Below, in pieces: positions 48,001-61,200 of a stretch of 64,000 bases of DNA. The stretch lies in the NCBI GenBank assembly GCA_036924285.1, contig JAYKYS010000009.1, positions 5,022,001 to 5,086,000 of the forward strand, read 5' to 3'. The notes beneath the pieces are model-generated. The model had not been told where the DNA came from and did not search any database. It worked only from the letters and a program-made list of their open reading frames with translations. The position numbers and the translations under genes are program-made. Each line of letters starts with the position of its first letter. Position 1 is the first letter of the stretch. Source of the DNA: Asterella californica. Taxonomy: Eukaryota; Streptophyta; Marchantiopsida; Marchantiales; Aytoniaceae.

Positions 48001-49897
48001 GTAGCAGGAAGACTTACAAAGTTGCTGAAGAAGGACAAACCTTACATTTTGTCTTCTGAGCAGCAAGAAGCCTTCAAAGAGATGAAGAAGCTTTTGTCAG
48101 ACTCCCATATCCTGAGATCACCTGATTCTGAAAAGGTCTTCCACATTTATGTGCATGTTTCTACTTTTGCCATAGGAGTGGTACTGAGCCAGAAAGATGA
48201 GAAGAAGAGAGAACTTCCCATTTACTACGCGGGAAGACAACTCAATGATGCAGAGAAGAAGTACTTGACAACTGAAAGGGAGTGTCTTGACATGATTTAC
48301 TCCTGTAGGAAGTTTAGGCACTATCTTCTAGCTAATCCATTTGTCTTCTATGTGGATCATTTTTCTTTGAAGCATCTAATGAAGAAAGCAGATTTGTCTA
48401 GTAGAATTGCTACGTGGATTTTTCTGGTTCAATAATTCACTTAGACTATGAAATACAGACCTAGAAGACATCATGTAAGTGTCGATTACCTATCTCGATT
48501 GGAGACAGAGAGTCAAGAAGATGAAGTGAAAGACGAGTTTCCTGATGACAAATTGTTCCAAGTTTATACAGAGACTTCACAGTTTGAGAGGAGGCGCACC
48601 GCTCACTCTTCAGAAGTCGAGGCAAGTCTTCTGACCCTGTGTACGCAACTTCCGCAGAAGAATCAGTCTTCAAAGACCTGAGGAAGTTCTTGAAAGAGTA
48701 ACATTATCCCAAGGGATTGGATGTCGAGCAAAAAGCCATCTTCTTACACAAGGCATGCCCTTATGCCATCTTCTAGGGTATTCTGCTTAAGAAGGGACAT
48801 GACGAGAAGCTGAGGAGATGGCTCGAGCCCTTAGAGATTAAGACAATGATCACGGATCTTCACTATGAAGACGTTGGTGGTCATTATGGACTAAAGACGA
48901 AGGTGAAGAAGATGTTGAACGTCGGCTATTGGTGACCAACCATGTACAGAGACACTTTTCAGAAAATCAGAAAATGTGATGCATGCTAGAGGATGAAAAG
49001 ACCGACATCTACTACACGGTGGTCTCTTACTCTACTCGCACCTTTTGAAAAGTGAGGAATCGACTTTGTTGGACCAAACGCTCCTGTAGCCAGAAGAACA
49101 CGAGCACGATATATACTGATAGCTACAGATTATACCACCAAGATGATGGAAGCGAAGCCACAAGGAAGAACGACGCTGCCGTGGCTGTCAAGTTTCTTTG
49201 ACACAACATCATCACCCAATACGAATACCCGTTAGAACCAATGTCAAACAGAGGCACTCATTTTTTGAATGAGACTATTTCTCTCTTGACTTAGTACTTC
49301 AGGATCAAGCATCGGAAGACGACACCGTACAAAGCTAATCGATTGACAGAGAGGTCGAATGGTCTTCTCTGCAATATTTTGAATAAGATAATTATTAACC
49401 ACGCTTATGATTGCGACACAAAGCTGCCGTGAGTTTATAGAATTTCATCTAAGGTCACCACTCAGAGGACACCCTTCTACCTAATTTATGAGATGACATC
49501 CGTTGTCCTCATGAGTTAGAGGTCCTTAATTATAGGTTAGTTGTTACTGAACGTATGGAAGAAGAGGAAAGCCAGAAACAACATCTTCTAAACTTCATGG
49601 AGTTCGAGGAAGACAGGAATGCAGCTCTAGAGAAGACCTACGAAGTACAGGCACAACGTAAAGTTAACTATGATGGCACGCTGAAGAAGGTGACTGTCAA
49701 GGATGGAGACTTGGTTCTTCTATACGACAACAAGCATCTGAAATTCCCCAGGAAGCTTCATCTCTGTTGGATGGGTCCTTATCGAGTCTTGGAGGTCTTT
49801 GACAATGATTTCTTATAGCTGGAAAAGCTAGATGATACTATCTTCTATACCTTGATGACCACTCGTGTTAATGGATAGCGTGTCAAGAAGTATTGGG
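45014..49897 (+). pseudogene. family A gypsy pol, plus-strand copy
   Basis: Two zinc knuckles come first: CNNCGETGH with a stop before WSTC (about 45,330) and CENCKKARHFIRNC (about 45,418). The protease site IDSGSGVNIM lies at about 46,390. RT remains lie at 47,160-47,720 (FLDGYFGYNQV, TPFGLCNASVIFQRLM, and FLDD in place of YxDD). RNase H is open at 47,803-48,435 with HIYVHVSTFAIG, where the other copy has catalytic Asp at the second V-H position, then TTERECLDMIYSCRKFRHYL. Integrase is broken (ILIATDYTTKM, RLTERSNGLL), with an intact C-terminal part at 49,555-49,818 (NAALEKTYEVQAQRKVNYDG, GPYRVLEVFDN). It ends VNG-stop-RVKKYWA near 49,897. Many stops make it clearly dead. Confidence 0.92.
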
Positions 49898-49913
49898 CTT
49901 AATCAGTAACTTA

Positions 49914-49933
49914 TATTTGCGAAGATGCAAACA
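49914..49933 (+). other. weak hairpin before the family A LTR
   Basis: TATTTGC...GCAAACA pairs around a 6-base loop with one mismatch, at the same place as the stronger hairpins at 62,825 and 6,509. Confidence 0.5.
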
Positions 49934-49949
49934 TGTAAGGGTGGGCATA

Positions 49950-50989
49950 TGTGGTGTCCACATTTTGCAGGATGAGAGATTTTTTTGAAAATTTTAAAGT
50001 TAATGACTTGTCTATGTAATTGAAGTAACCTAATTATTTAAGATTGCACCTTGCTTAGCGAGAAGATGATCTTAAGATTTTTTGTAAAGAGAAGTCGACT
50101 TCTTTTGAAGACGAAAGACGTCTTCTAGACAATATCTTTCGGAAGATAGAAGACAGAAGCTGGAAGTCAGAAGATGGACATCTTCTCTAGAGACAGTAAC
50201 CGTGACTTCAGGGATAGCAACCACGCACCACATCATGAAGGAGTAGGTGTACCAACCAGGTAGTCACCATAGTGATAAGTAATTCAGGGTAATCCATGGC
50301 ATTACCTAAATCGCGCAGGGAAGACACAAGCTGAAGGCACATTAGCACAGAATCGCTTGCTGCTTCTCGCATTAGAGATCAATTGTACATTGGATATCGA
50401 AGTAGAACTTGGAAGCAAGAAGGATCGAATTGGAGCGAGAGAGAGAGCGAGGCCGTTCTTGTCAGCTAGGAAGCACATTCGGGCTAAGAGAGTAAGGAAT
50501 CCTTGAGGATTTCAAAGGGTAGAAATCAAGGATCGATTAGGAATCAAGAAAAGAAGCATCGATGCAGTAGCAAGATCGATTGAAGTAGCAAAGGGGCACA
50601 GCTCGAGATTAACGACAGAAGCAAGATCATGGTGATGCATTGGAGGTGGAATTGAAGACCAGAAGTGCAGAAGACTAAAGAAGCTGCCAGAAGCAGTATT
50701 GAGGTTCTTCTCGTATTCTTTCCCCTTCCTCATCGCTTCCCACCTCTGATTTGATGTCCCTCGCACTTCCTCGCTCGTTTGCAGATAACACATCGATCAA
50801 TTTCCCTACCCTGAACTTTCTTCTGTGAAAACTGAAAACAGAAGCGCTGTCCAATTTTTGACAACCATCTTCCCACTTCTTCCCAAGTTGGAATTGAGCT
50901 TCCCTGCTTCCCACCCCCAAATTCGATAACCTGACTATCAATTTCTCTATCCTACTGCACCTATGTTCCATAATCCATGGGTAGAAGAC
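49950..50989 (+). repeat. family A LTR, 5' part (interrupted)
   Basis: It begins TGTGGTGTCCAC after the purine-rich run GTAAGGGTGGGCATA. It continues in the same order as 62,861-63,880 and stops at TAGAAGAC, where the minus-strand solo LTR is inserted. The remainder resumes at 58,270. Confidence 0.9.
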
Positions 50990-52590
50990 TGTAATGACGC
51001 AGGATTACTCCTTTGGCCCATTTAGTATACAAGATATCGTTCCCACAGAGGATTTGCACAAGTAACGCTGCTCTAAGTTCTAAGATCTGTTCAAACACAC
51101 AAACACACGGGTTTTGTCTAGAAATCCCGTCTTCTCACAAAACCACGCGTCTTTCAGATACGCCAAAAGGTACTCTGGATCTAAACAAACAACTACTAAC
51201 TAAAATATCACACAACTATTCACAGAGAAGCTCGGGAAGACGATCTTCCTGCTTCCAGATTGCTTCTTCTGGTCTTCTCAACACCGTCTTCCTGAAGCAA
51301 TTCTCGGCTTCTGGGGTTCAACTCGGCTTCTCACACCTCCAGAAGACTGTCTTGCTTCGCAGAAGTCGACTAGCACGGCTGTTACACCTTACTCTCACAC
51401 TCACATTCCAACGGGTTAGATCAATCACAGGGTGTATGCCCCCTGTAGCCTTCCCAGGCTTCTGCCTACGGAAATGATCTTCCTGCAGCACTACACGACA
51501 TTCACCTTCACGGAAGCTCAATAGAAATCTCGGAAGCTCACTAGAAGAAGGTAAGAAGATGGGGAAGATGGGAGAAGATGGGGAAGAAGAGAAAATCCAA
51601 ACAAGAGAAAACAAGATGAAAAGGAGAAATTAAGATTCCGACAGGCTTCTAGTCCGGATCCTGACTAACAAGCCATCCCTGCTTGTAATAGTTTGAGGAG
51701 GAAGACAACAAACGTGAGTACTGTTGCACCGTCTTCTACTCGAGGATGTCGTCTTCTGTTGCGAGAAGAAGACTTCTTTCTTCTTCTCTTCGCTGCTCCG
51801 ACTACTCTGTCTTCTGGGATCTCTTATCCATAAGACCGTCCGTACGTAGATCCTAAGTGCTCTATTGGACGAGCCAAGCTACACTTCCACAACTGTTGAC
51901 ATTCACCGCCACTCAAGAAGAACACTTCCCATGCACAATTGGGAGCGAATTCAAGAAAACCCACCACCCAGAAGACATGAACAAAGCTTCTGCACTCAAA
52001 TCCACAATCCATTCCCCGAGAAGAAGTCACAATGGCATTGGGAAGCTCACTCCCTCCACTTCCTGCGCCTACTCCTCGACACACCAATCTAGTCAACAGG
52101 ACTGCACGAGGATGCCGCTCCCTGTTCCTAAACTGTCCACTACCTCTATCTACATCTTCGAACCACTGCTGATACGAGCATGCAGACCCCTCCTGTGTAT
52201 TCCCAGACTATTCGTATGTTTCCAACAACGGGTGTAGTGTGCGAAGAAGTGTCTATCATGTGTCTCTTCTCTAATGTGTCTAGTCTGCCTGCACCATAAA
52301 ATCGATGTGTGTGTGCAGTAGCTACAGAACTCTATTTCTTACTCTTTGATCCTACTTATGTCGCTGCCATGAGAAACATAGGAGACGACCACCAGGAAGA
52401 GAGAGGCGCTGACAAGAGGTTGCCACCCCACATGCAAGCGGTTCCCCTTTCTAATTAGCCATCCTCCTTGTTACTCCTATGCTACCTATGCTGCCACATG
52501 GTATCCTAACTAATTTTACACTTAAAATTGCCACCCTTAAGATAGCAGGTTCGATCCTACTAAATTTGAAGTTGTCACTTCAGTTACTAT

Positions 52591-55500
52591 CTAATCTGAT
52601 TGCTCGGAGGCAACCTCTACATGATCTACTCCTATCGGAGCTCCTAACGCGGCTTCTGATAAGCTAGGAAGCCCTGCAGTTACCTCGGGTGTCACTGAGG
52701 TGGCTTTCTCCTCATCGCTCTTTGCTGGTCCTGCTGTCGCTGCGGCTGCGTCTTTCTCGGCTTCGGCTTCTGCTTCGGAAGACGGAAGCGTCTTCTGAGA
52801 AGCGGAGTCGACCGATGCTTCTTCACTCTTCTGGAGCATCAGCTCGGTACTAGGGACCATGGCGACATCATGGAGGTCCGGGGAAGTCGCTTCCTCCACG
52901 CGGAATACCTCGGAAGACGATCTTCCTTCCTGTCTTCCAGAAGACGTCTTGTCTTCCGGGGCATCTTCTGGGTTCTTCTCGGCTTCCAACGCTGTCACTA
53001 CCAAGTGCACAGCGAGGTCGAACTCCTCCTTCTCCAACTCGGATCCAGTCGATGGTGCTGGAGCATGAGAAGATGCAGTTGCGGGTGTCGGAAGCGAGGG
53101 AAGACCATAGAGTGTCTTCACGTCCTCTATCTGCCGATCCAAGTACCTGAACATGCTCTCCCTGCATTCCACCAACATCGTCTTGGACTCGTTGTCTCAT
53201 CCTCTAACCAAGGTAAGTAACTTCCTACCCGCGGTGAAGTTAAACTTCTTCCGAAGCGCTTCCACCGACTGTGCTAGCATCTCCTGTGCACGAGCCTCCG
53301 CTGCTTCTCTCTTAGTCTTCTCGGCCGCAACCTGCGCTTCTGCGGCTTCCCGTTGCATCGTCCAAGTCGTCTTCTCTTCTGCGAGGACGGTGATCTTCTC
53401 TCGCACTCGGAGGACCTCCTGATCGCGTTGCTGTACACGTGCCTGCAACTCCTGGTTGCTCTTCTGAAGCTGCACCAGGTCCTTGGTAGAAGCGGCTGCT
53501 TCCGCCTTGTACTTTGCTGCGAGCTTCTCCGTTGTCGGAGTGTAATCCGTCTACCTAGGAAAGCGCCGGGCTTCTGGCTGTGGTTGTTCACTCAAGAGGT
53601 TGGCTTTCAGGTTATAACAGGGGCTATAAACACTCACACAGATGTGTAAGATCTAGTAATATACCCAGAAGGCGAAATTTAGGTCTAGTTGGCAGTAATA
53701 GGATCCGGCGGTGAACTTTGACACTCACGGAGAGGAAAACTATGAAGGTTTAGACCTCTAAACTTCCCCTACATGCAAATGAGGTACTACTGAACTCACA
53801 GACGAAATTTCAGCCTGAGATCAAATTCTGACACGGAGATATGAACAGAAAAGTTTTGAGCAAGAAAACTACGGCAATTTCTGGTACCTAGATGGCTATT
53901 TCGATCTATAACAGGAGTTTGGCTCGATCAATTCCGAAGTTTCTTATAGGATTTGCAGTTCACAGCTTGCTGAACACTCCTGTGAAGTTGGGACTCCTGA
54001 TTGTTTGTAGAACTCCAGATCCCCTTCCCTGAAGTCGCTGCTCTAGATTAAGAGCTTTTCAGACCCCCTCGGCTTCAGCGGCCGCCCTGAATTACTCAGT
54101 CACTCAATCGATATGAAACTTTTTGTGAAATCGTAGCCCTGCTGGCAGAGAACACAACCTCGAAGTTTTGAAGCAATTTCCTCAAATCTGCTGCGAGTGA
54201 CACTGAAAACCCTAAATCCAACAAAAGTGATTCAATTCTAGCACAATTCGAACTTCAATTGGTCATAACTTCGTCTTTATTGCATCAAATCGATCGAAAA
54301 TTTCACTGGAAGTGCTTGGCATGACGAGCCCTCTCTCCCTGTGCTCTCAGATTTTGAAGATCCCTCACCAAATGCTCGAACTCCACTCTAGAGCTCTGTT
54401 TCTAAACTTAGAGTTTTACAAAAGACAAAAATGGACCAATGGGAGTTCATAGCTCCACTTGACTGTCCTTTTGTGCCTTAAACTACCTGGTAACTTTTCT
54501 ACACTCATAGTCTACCACGTCAAGCCCCCTAGAGTGCCAGCGTAAAACTTAAACTACCTAAAATGACACGTAGTCCTAAAAAATAACTTAAATCAGCTAG
54601 AAAGCGTGCATGGGCGACAAGTAAGTACAACCCATGAGCTCAAACCCCTATCAGCATGGAAACCTTAAGTTATGTACACTGAACGTCATAGACAAGTAAA
54701 AAGTCACTTGCACAAGCGCACAAATGCTTGAACAAGATAACTAACATACTATCAGCCTACTAGGACTCAAAATAGTGTTAGCACCGCATGTAAAGGTGTC
54801 AAACATATACATAAAGGACTAGAAGTAATATGAGCTAACTTCTAGAACTACCAAACCTAAGCGTCGGAGTAGAAGTCAAGCATGTAGCCGTCAAATGGCG
54901 CGACACCGTGGTGCGGAGACTAGCTTCCAGCGACGCTGTCTTCTTTTGGTCTTCTTCCTGTCGCAGCAAGGTGCGCAGACCGAATCCAGGTTGCAAAGGC
55001 CTCTCCTGAGCCTTCGCTCTCTTCTCCAGAAATTCCATAGCGGGCAGGATCTCGGCTCGGAAGAAAGCATCGAACTCCTCCAATCGTCTTCCTGCGGAAG
55101 ACAGGCTCATCTCCACGACTTGGTCGGAGGTCTCTACCTGATCTTCCAGAGGCAAGGAAGCCTCTTCCACCACTATGGTCTTCATCTTCTGCGCACGAGA
55201 AGAAGCTACTCTTCTCATCTTCCGAGGTGGAAGATCCCTCCTCATGGTAGAAGCGGTTCTCTTCACTGCGTTTCCCCGCATCGCAGTAGGTGTATCCCTT
55301 CTTCTCTTGTCTTCTGGAGTCTTCGGAAGACTCCCTGGTGTTGCAGAAGCGGTCTTCTGCTCCGATCGGATACTCAGCGGCTCTTCCTCCGAGTCCGACT
55401 CTGATCCTGAATGAATGAGGGAGATGGGCTTCCTAGGTACACTTCTAGGACCCATCTTCCTCGGCGGCGTGGCGTCTTCCAACCCACTAGACTCGTCTTC

Positions 55501-56287
55501 TCTCACCAGAAGCGTCTTCTGATGAGAGCCGGATCTCAACTGCGGCATTAGAGTGGGAGGGGGAGTTGCGGCTGCTGCTCGATCATCGTCTTCCGAGGTC
55601 TCCTCCTTCACCTCCTGTTGCCCTGTTGGCCCATACTCCGCCAACTGATCTCCCCTAAGATCCCCCATGGCCATGTACAAGTAGCAGAGGAAAGGTGTCA
55701 AGTGTCCTCCTGCCGGGGTACCCAAGTACGCTAGCTCCGCCTATACATAATTGTGGACGTATGCGTCCCAGTTGATGAGCACTCCTTCATCCCACACTGC
55801 TTCCAGGAACTCTACGTCCTGATCTCCCAGGTACCTCGTCTTCTACGCTTTCTCCTTGAGAAAGAGATGAGAAACAGCTTCGCCAGAAGTCGCTTCTTCG
55901 GCTCTCGGTAAGATTCGATCTTCCACCCATTCCTACCCTACCTGTCCTCCACGAAGAGACAAGTTGTGCTTCCAGGCACATGCCACGCACTCACGATCCT
56001 AGGTTGGATCTTCTTCTCGAACCAATAACCTCGGTCCTCAGATTCTGACCTGTGGAAGGCTTGCGCCACCAATCTTCAGTCCAGGAAGATGGTCTTCCTC
56101 GAGCTACTCTTGCCTTCGCAAGTACACGGTTGCGAGGTGGTAACGCTGCCCACACCTCCTCCAGAAGTCCATGGTCTGCGAGGTTCCAATCCCATAGGAA
56201 GAAATCGAGACCCAACTCCATGAGGAAGGGCGTGACCTCGGTCAACTCCGCTGCTGGTAACACCAACCCTCGAGGATGCATCGACAT
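52591..56287 (-). pseudogene. LTR-embedded ORF, split by a nested LTR
   Basis: Read leftward from MSMHPRGLVLPAAELTE at 56,287. The N-terminal globular part (FFLWDWNLADHGLLEEVWAA, RPSSWTEDWWRK) is broken by frameshifts near 56,080 and 55,990. The 55,725 piece contains GTPAGGHLTPFLCYLY, a Ser/Glu-rich charged middle and a basic patch (DLPPRKMRRVASSRAQK). The frame is cut at 54,909 by the family S LTR and resumes at 53,528 with the coiled coil (EKLAAKYKAE, KSNQELQARVQQRDQEV). After a stop near 53,200, YLDRQIEDVKTLYGLPSLP and an Ala/Glu-rich acidic tail run to 52,591. Without the insertion it would be about 770 codons. I do not recognise the family. A structural or RNA-binding role is possible but unproven. 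Confidence 0.78.
53533..54905. repeat. family S solo LTR (1,373 bp), nested
   Basis: It begins TGTCGGAGTG, ends GCGCGACA, and is flanked by CCGT at 53,529-53,532 and 54,906-54,909. It is homologous along its length to 11,544-12,936 in the same orientation, with small indels. It splits the LTR-embedded ORF between the charged middle and the coiled coil, so it is younger than the family A solo LTR it sits in. Confidence 0.93.
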
Positions 56288-58269
56288 TCTGGAAGACCTG
56301 TTGCACTAAGCCACACACACTTACTATGAGCTGAAGGCTCAGTCCTTCCCAAGTGCTCACAGTCTAGCTTCTACTTCTCAGAAGACGAAACTAGTCTTCC
56401 AGAAGACAGCTACTCCGTCTTCCGGGATTCTAACAGTACTTCCTAGATAGCTCTCGTCTTCCGAGCTATATCTAAACAATCCTATCTAAGCAAGGCCTCG
56501 CATGGATTACCAAGAAGACAACCCACCATGCATTACATCCTACTTCCTATCAGAAGATACAAGATTTGTGAAACGTAGAGTGCATAACAGGTTCGGAAGA
56601 TGATTGCGGGCTCCTGCAATGACAGTGGTCTCTGGGAAGACACCCGAGACAGTTTCTGATTCAATGTCTTTCTCGGAAGACCTCTCAAAGTCAGGCTTCT
56701 CTTCACTGGTCTCACCTGTCTTCGTCTTCCTACGCACAATCTATCCTCACAACAGACTCAAGACAATTGCACTCTGTTCTTCTGACTTCTCACCTCTCAT
56801 ACGCACTCAGAAGAAGCTTGCTGCTCGGTGGGAAGACAGGACCCTCGACCCTTCTCTCCAGATTCTGCCAGCAAGTCTTCTCACGACTCTCTCCTAAGTT
56901 TGGGAAGAAGAAGGAATGGCTGCTATGGGTCGGACAGAAGAGATCCGAAATGGACCCTCACGTCTTCTCGCTCATTTTGCCAGCCTTTCAGTCTTCTAGT
57001 CTCTCTAGGAAGATGTGGAGTTGAGAAGCTTGGAAGACCGGGAGGCACAGGCCTAGTCCCCGACTTTCAACTTCTCGAAATAACAAAAGAACTCACCACA
57101 CCACTCAGGATTCGTACCAAGTCTCTCTTAACACAAAAGCCACACCAAGCCACTCTTGATACTAATTGGTTACAGTCGACTTCCGAAGACAGTCAAGTTT
57201 CAAAAGCGTCTTCCGAAGATGTTCCAATCTTCCGAAGCGTCTTCTGTTCAAGGTTTCCGGAGTAGAGAGAGGGGAGGGTAGAGAAATTGATAGCTGGGAT
57301 CGTCAATTTGAGGACAATGGGTAGGGAAGCTCGAATTGAACTCAGGAAGAAGTAGGAAGATGTCTGAAGGAATTTGGACAGCGCTTCCGCACCCAATGTT
57401 ACAATAGAAAAAATGGGGATGGGGGTAATCGATCAGGCTGCCTGCAAACAACCGGGGAAGCGCGGGGGATACCAAAAGGCGAGAAGCAGTGGAAAAGGAA
57501 AAGAACATGGGAAGAACCTCTACAGTCTTCTGTCTGCTTCTCGAGTTATCTTCGACCTTCTGCGCGCTTTTGGCTGTAGTCTCAGCTCCAATGCGACTCC
57601 ACTGAGCTGCTTCCATCGTCCGCTCTTGACTACGCCTCAATTGATTAAGCCGTCCACCTCCGATTCCACTCAGCTGCTTCCAATGTTTGCTTCCGGGAGT
57701 TTCACAGGAAACGCTTTTCACTCAGTATGCTTCCTGCGCTTCAGCAATTCAACCTCGCCTTCCTTCTAGCTTCTAATCGATCCTGTCCTCACTCAATGTC
57801 ACCTCGCTGCCTCCTCACTCGAAGCTCACCCACTGAAATCGATCTTCTCAAGAAGCGTGCTGCTGCGGGAAGCTGGAATGCGCTAATACGCTTCCTGCGC
57901 ATCTTCCCCGCAGATTAGAGGTTTCGACCCTAGGTGACTTACCCGACCTACCTACCACCTTGGTGTTACCTAGTAGGTACACCTACTCCTTTACCTGGAA
58001 ATTCATGGTTAGGCCTTCGCGGTCACTGTCTTCCAGAAGATGGGTGTCTTCCGCCGTCTTCCCGTCTTCCGAAGACTCAACTGAGAAGACGCTTCTCGGA
58101 AGACGATCGTCTTCCGAAGAAGTCAACTTCTTATTAAAAAGCTCATAAGATCATCTTCCTTCTAAGGAAGCAGTAATCTTAAGTAACAACGCTTCTTCAG
58201 TTATACAAACAAGTTATTAATCTTTAAAATTTAGAAAATTCGTGAATCCTGTAATTTGTGGGCACCACA

Positions 58270-61200
58270 AAGACGCTTCTGAATATTTGAACATCTTCAG
58301 AAGATGACTGTTTGCAATTCGTATCAAGATTAGATTGGATTGGACTTTGTGTTGAGAGAAGCTTGATACGAATCTTGAGTGAGCTTGAGAGTTGATTGTT
58401 ATTTCGAGAAGCTGGAAATTGAGACCCAAGCCTCCCAATCTTCCTGTTATCTCAAATCCACATCTTCTGAGAGAGACTAGAAGACTGGAAAAGCAGGCAG
58501 ATTGCATGAGAAGACGTGAGGGTCCTTACGGATCTCTTCTGTCAGACCTAGAGCAGCTTGTTCCTTCTTCTTGAACCTAGAAGAGAGTTGTGAGAAGCCT
58601 TGCTGGTAGAATCTGGAGAGAATGGTTGAGGGTCATGTCTTCCTGTCATGCAGCAAGCTTCTTATAAGAGTGTATGAGAGTTGAGGAGTCGGAAGAACAG
58701 AGTATGAGTGTTCCATGTCTGTTGTGAGGTTAGATTGTGTGTCGGAAGTCAAATACAGGTGAGATCAATGATGAGAAGCTTGGCTGCGGAGAGTCTTTTG
58801 AGTACGTCAGATCATCAGAAGCTATCCCGAGAGTCTTTCTGGAGGCCACTATCACCGTAGGAGTCCTCAACCTTCTTCTGAACCTTTTGTACACTCTGCT
58901 TCTCACGCATCTTGTTATCTTTTGTTTGGAAGTAGGATGAATTGCAAGGTGGATTGTCTTCTTAGGAATCCATGCAATGCCTTGCTTAGTTAGGATTGTT
59001 TAGATATAGCTCGGAAGATGAGAGCTACTTAAGAAGCACTGTTAGAATCTAGGAAGACAAAATAGCTGTGCTTTGGAAGACTATGTTTGTGTTTTGAGAA
59101 GCTAGCATGTGAAGGTCGAGTAAGGATTGAGTCTTTGACTCACAACAAGTACGTGTGGCTTAGTGTAACAGAAGTTTGAAACATGTCAATGCATCCTCGA
59201 GACTTGGTGTTACTGGCAGCAGAGTTGATTGAGTTCAAACCTTACATCAAGGAGTTAGGCCTCGACTTCTGTGGGACTAAAACCTCGCGGACCAAGATAT
59301 TCTAGAGGAGGTTTGGACAGCACTACATCCGCTTACTTGTGAAGTTAAGGGTCGCTCGCGAAAGACCATTTTCACGAACAGTGGAGGGATGGCACAGAGC
59401 TTTCCACTGGCTAGAAGCAGAGAACCGCGAGTACGAGCTGGAGAAGAAGATCCTACTGATGATCTCTGAGAAGTGGCATGTACTTGGAAGTACCACATGC
59501 CTCTTCTTGGAAACAGACAAGGGAGGAACGGATGGAAGGTGGAAGCTCATCGAGAATCGAGGAAGTGTCTTCTGGGGAAGTTGTTCTTTCATCTTTTCTC
59601 AAGGAAAAGACCCAAAAGATGAGATGTCTTGGAGACCATTACGTGGAGTTCTTAGAAGCTATTTAGGAAGGAATGGTCATCAACTCGAGAGCCGTCTTTC
59701 GCACTTACATCCATGTTAAGTTAGCATACTTGAGCACCCCAGCAGGAGGGCATCGTACTCCCTTCTTCTACTATTTGTATGTGTCAAAAGGGGATCTGAC
59801 AGAAGATCAATTGGTTAAGCATGGGCTAGCAGGATAACGCGAGGTGAAGGAAGATACCCCGGAGGAAGAAGATCGAACAATGGTCATGTCTTCCCTCTCC
59901 TCTTAGATAGGACCGGGTAGTCAACAGAAAACGATTTTGGTGAGAAAAGATGACTCCATCGACATAGAAGACGAGTTGCCGTTGAGGAAGATGGGACTTA
60001 GGAGTGTGCCTAAGAAGTGCGCATCTTTCCCGACCATCCACTCTGGATCTGGATTCACATGAGGACGTATCGAGCACCAAAATCACACAAAAGATAGCTT
60101 CTGCGACTATAGATAGTCTTCCAAAGACTCTAGAATTCGAGGTATGGTTTGACATTCCGACTGCGATTCGAGGAAGCGCAGCAAAAAAGATCGCCCTTGT
60201 GATGAGAAGAGATCGTCCACCCCGAAAGATAAGAAGAGTAGTGTCTTCTCGTGCACAGAAGTAGAAGACCACGGTAGTAGAAGGGGCATCCTTGTCTCTA
60301 GAAGACAAGGAAGATCAATTCGTGGGGATGAACTTGTCTTCTGCGAGAAGAAGGCTGGAAGAGTTCAGTGTCTTCTTCAGTTTGGAGATCCAGCCAACCA
60401 TGGAGTTGGTGGAGAAGCGTGTGTTGGCTCAGGAGAAGCCACTATGACCAGGGTTCGATTTGCGTACCTTGATGCAGTAGGAAGAGGTCCAGAAGAAGAT
60501 GGACATGTTACAAGCTAACCTCCGCACCACAGAAAAGTTCTCAATGAAGTACAAGACAGAAGCTTCTGCTTCTGCCATAGAGTTGATGCCGTTGCGGAAG
60601 AGCAACCAGGAGTTGCAAACACGGCTGCAGCAGCACGAGCAGGAAATTCAGCAAAACAGGGTGAACCTCACTAGACTCACAAAAGAAAAGACAACATGGA
60701 GAGCACTGCGGGAAGCCGCTTGGAGCTCAAGCCGCAGCAGCGAAGAAACAGAAACTTGAGCGAAGAGAGTTATGACATAGATGGTGGAAGCACTTTGCAA
60801 GAAGTTCAACTTCACCACGGGTAGGAAGCTTCTTACCTTGGCTCGTGGGATGACGATTCCATGACGATTTTAGTGGACTGCAAGGAGAGCATGTTCCGCT
60901 ACCTAGATCGACAGATTGAGAGTTTGAAGACGCTTTACGGTCTTCCTTTGATTCTCCAGCTTGCAGCTATGTCTTCTTAGGCACCCAGGACCAGTAGTTG
61001 ACATAGATCTTGATAAGAAAGAGTTCAACCCCGCTGCCCACTTGATAGTGATAGCACTGGAAGCCTAGAAGACCATAAAAGAAGCTCCAGAAGACAAGGT
61101 GTCTTCTGAAAGATCGAAAGACATGGTGTCTTTAGGAAGACAAGAAGCAAAGGTGTCTTCTCAGGTGTTTTTGAGTGGAGGAGGTGACTTCCTTTGACCA

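Larger units (their letters stand above)
50990..58269 (-). repeat. family A solo LTR with 5 bp target duplication
   Basis: On the minus strand it begins TGTGGTGCCCAC at 58,269 and ends GCGTCATTACA at 50,990. The flanks AAGAC (50,985-50,989 and 58,270-58,274) match perfectly. Removing the nested family S LTR (1,373 bp plus its 4 bp duplication) leaves 5,903 bp, the full length of this LTR. There is no internal region, so it is a solo LTR. It is inserted into another LTR of the same family, in the opposite orientation. Confidence 0.93.

Noticed and set aside
53353..53649. Plus-strand open frames opposite the LTR-embedded ORF (also 54,895-55,414)
   Set aside because: These are antisense shadows of the low-complexity coiled-coil and charged regions, and one runs across the nested LTR border.
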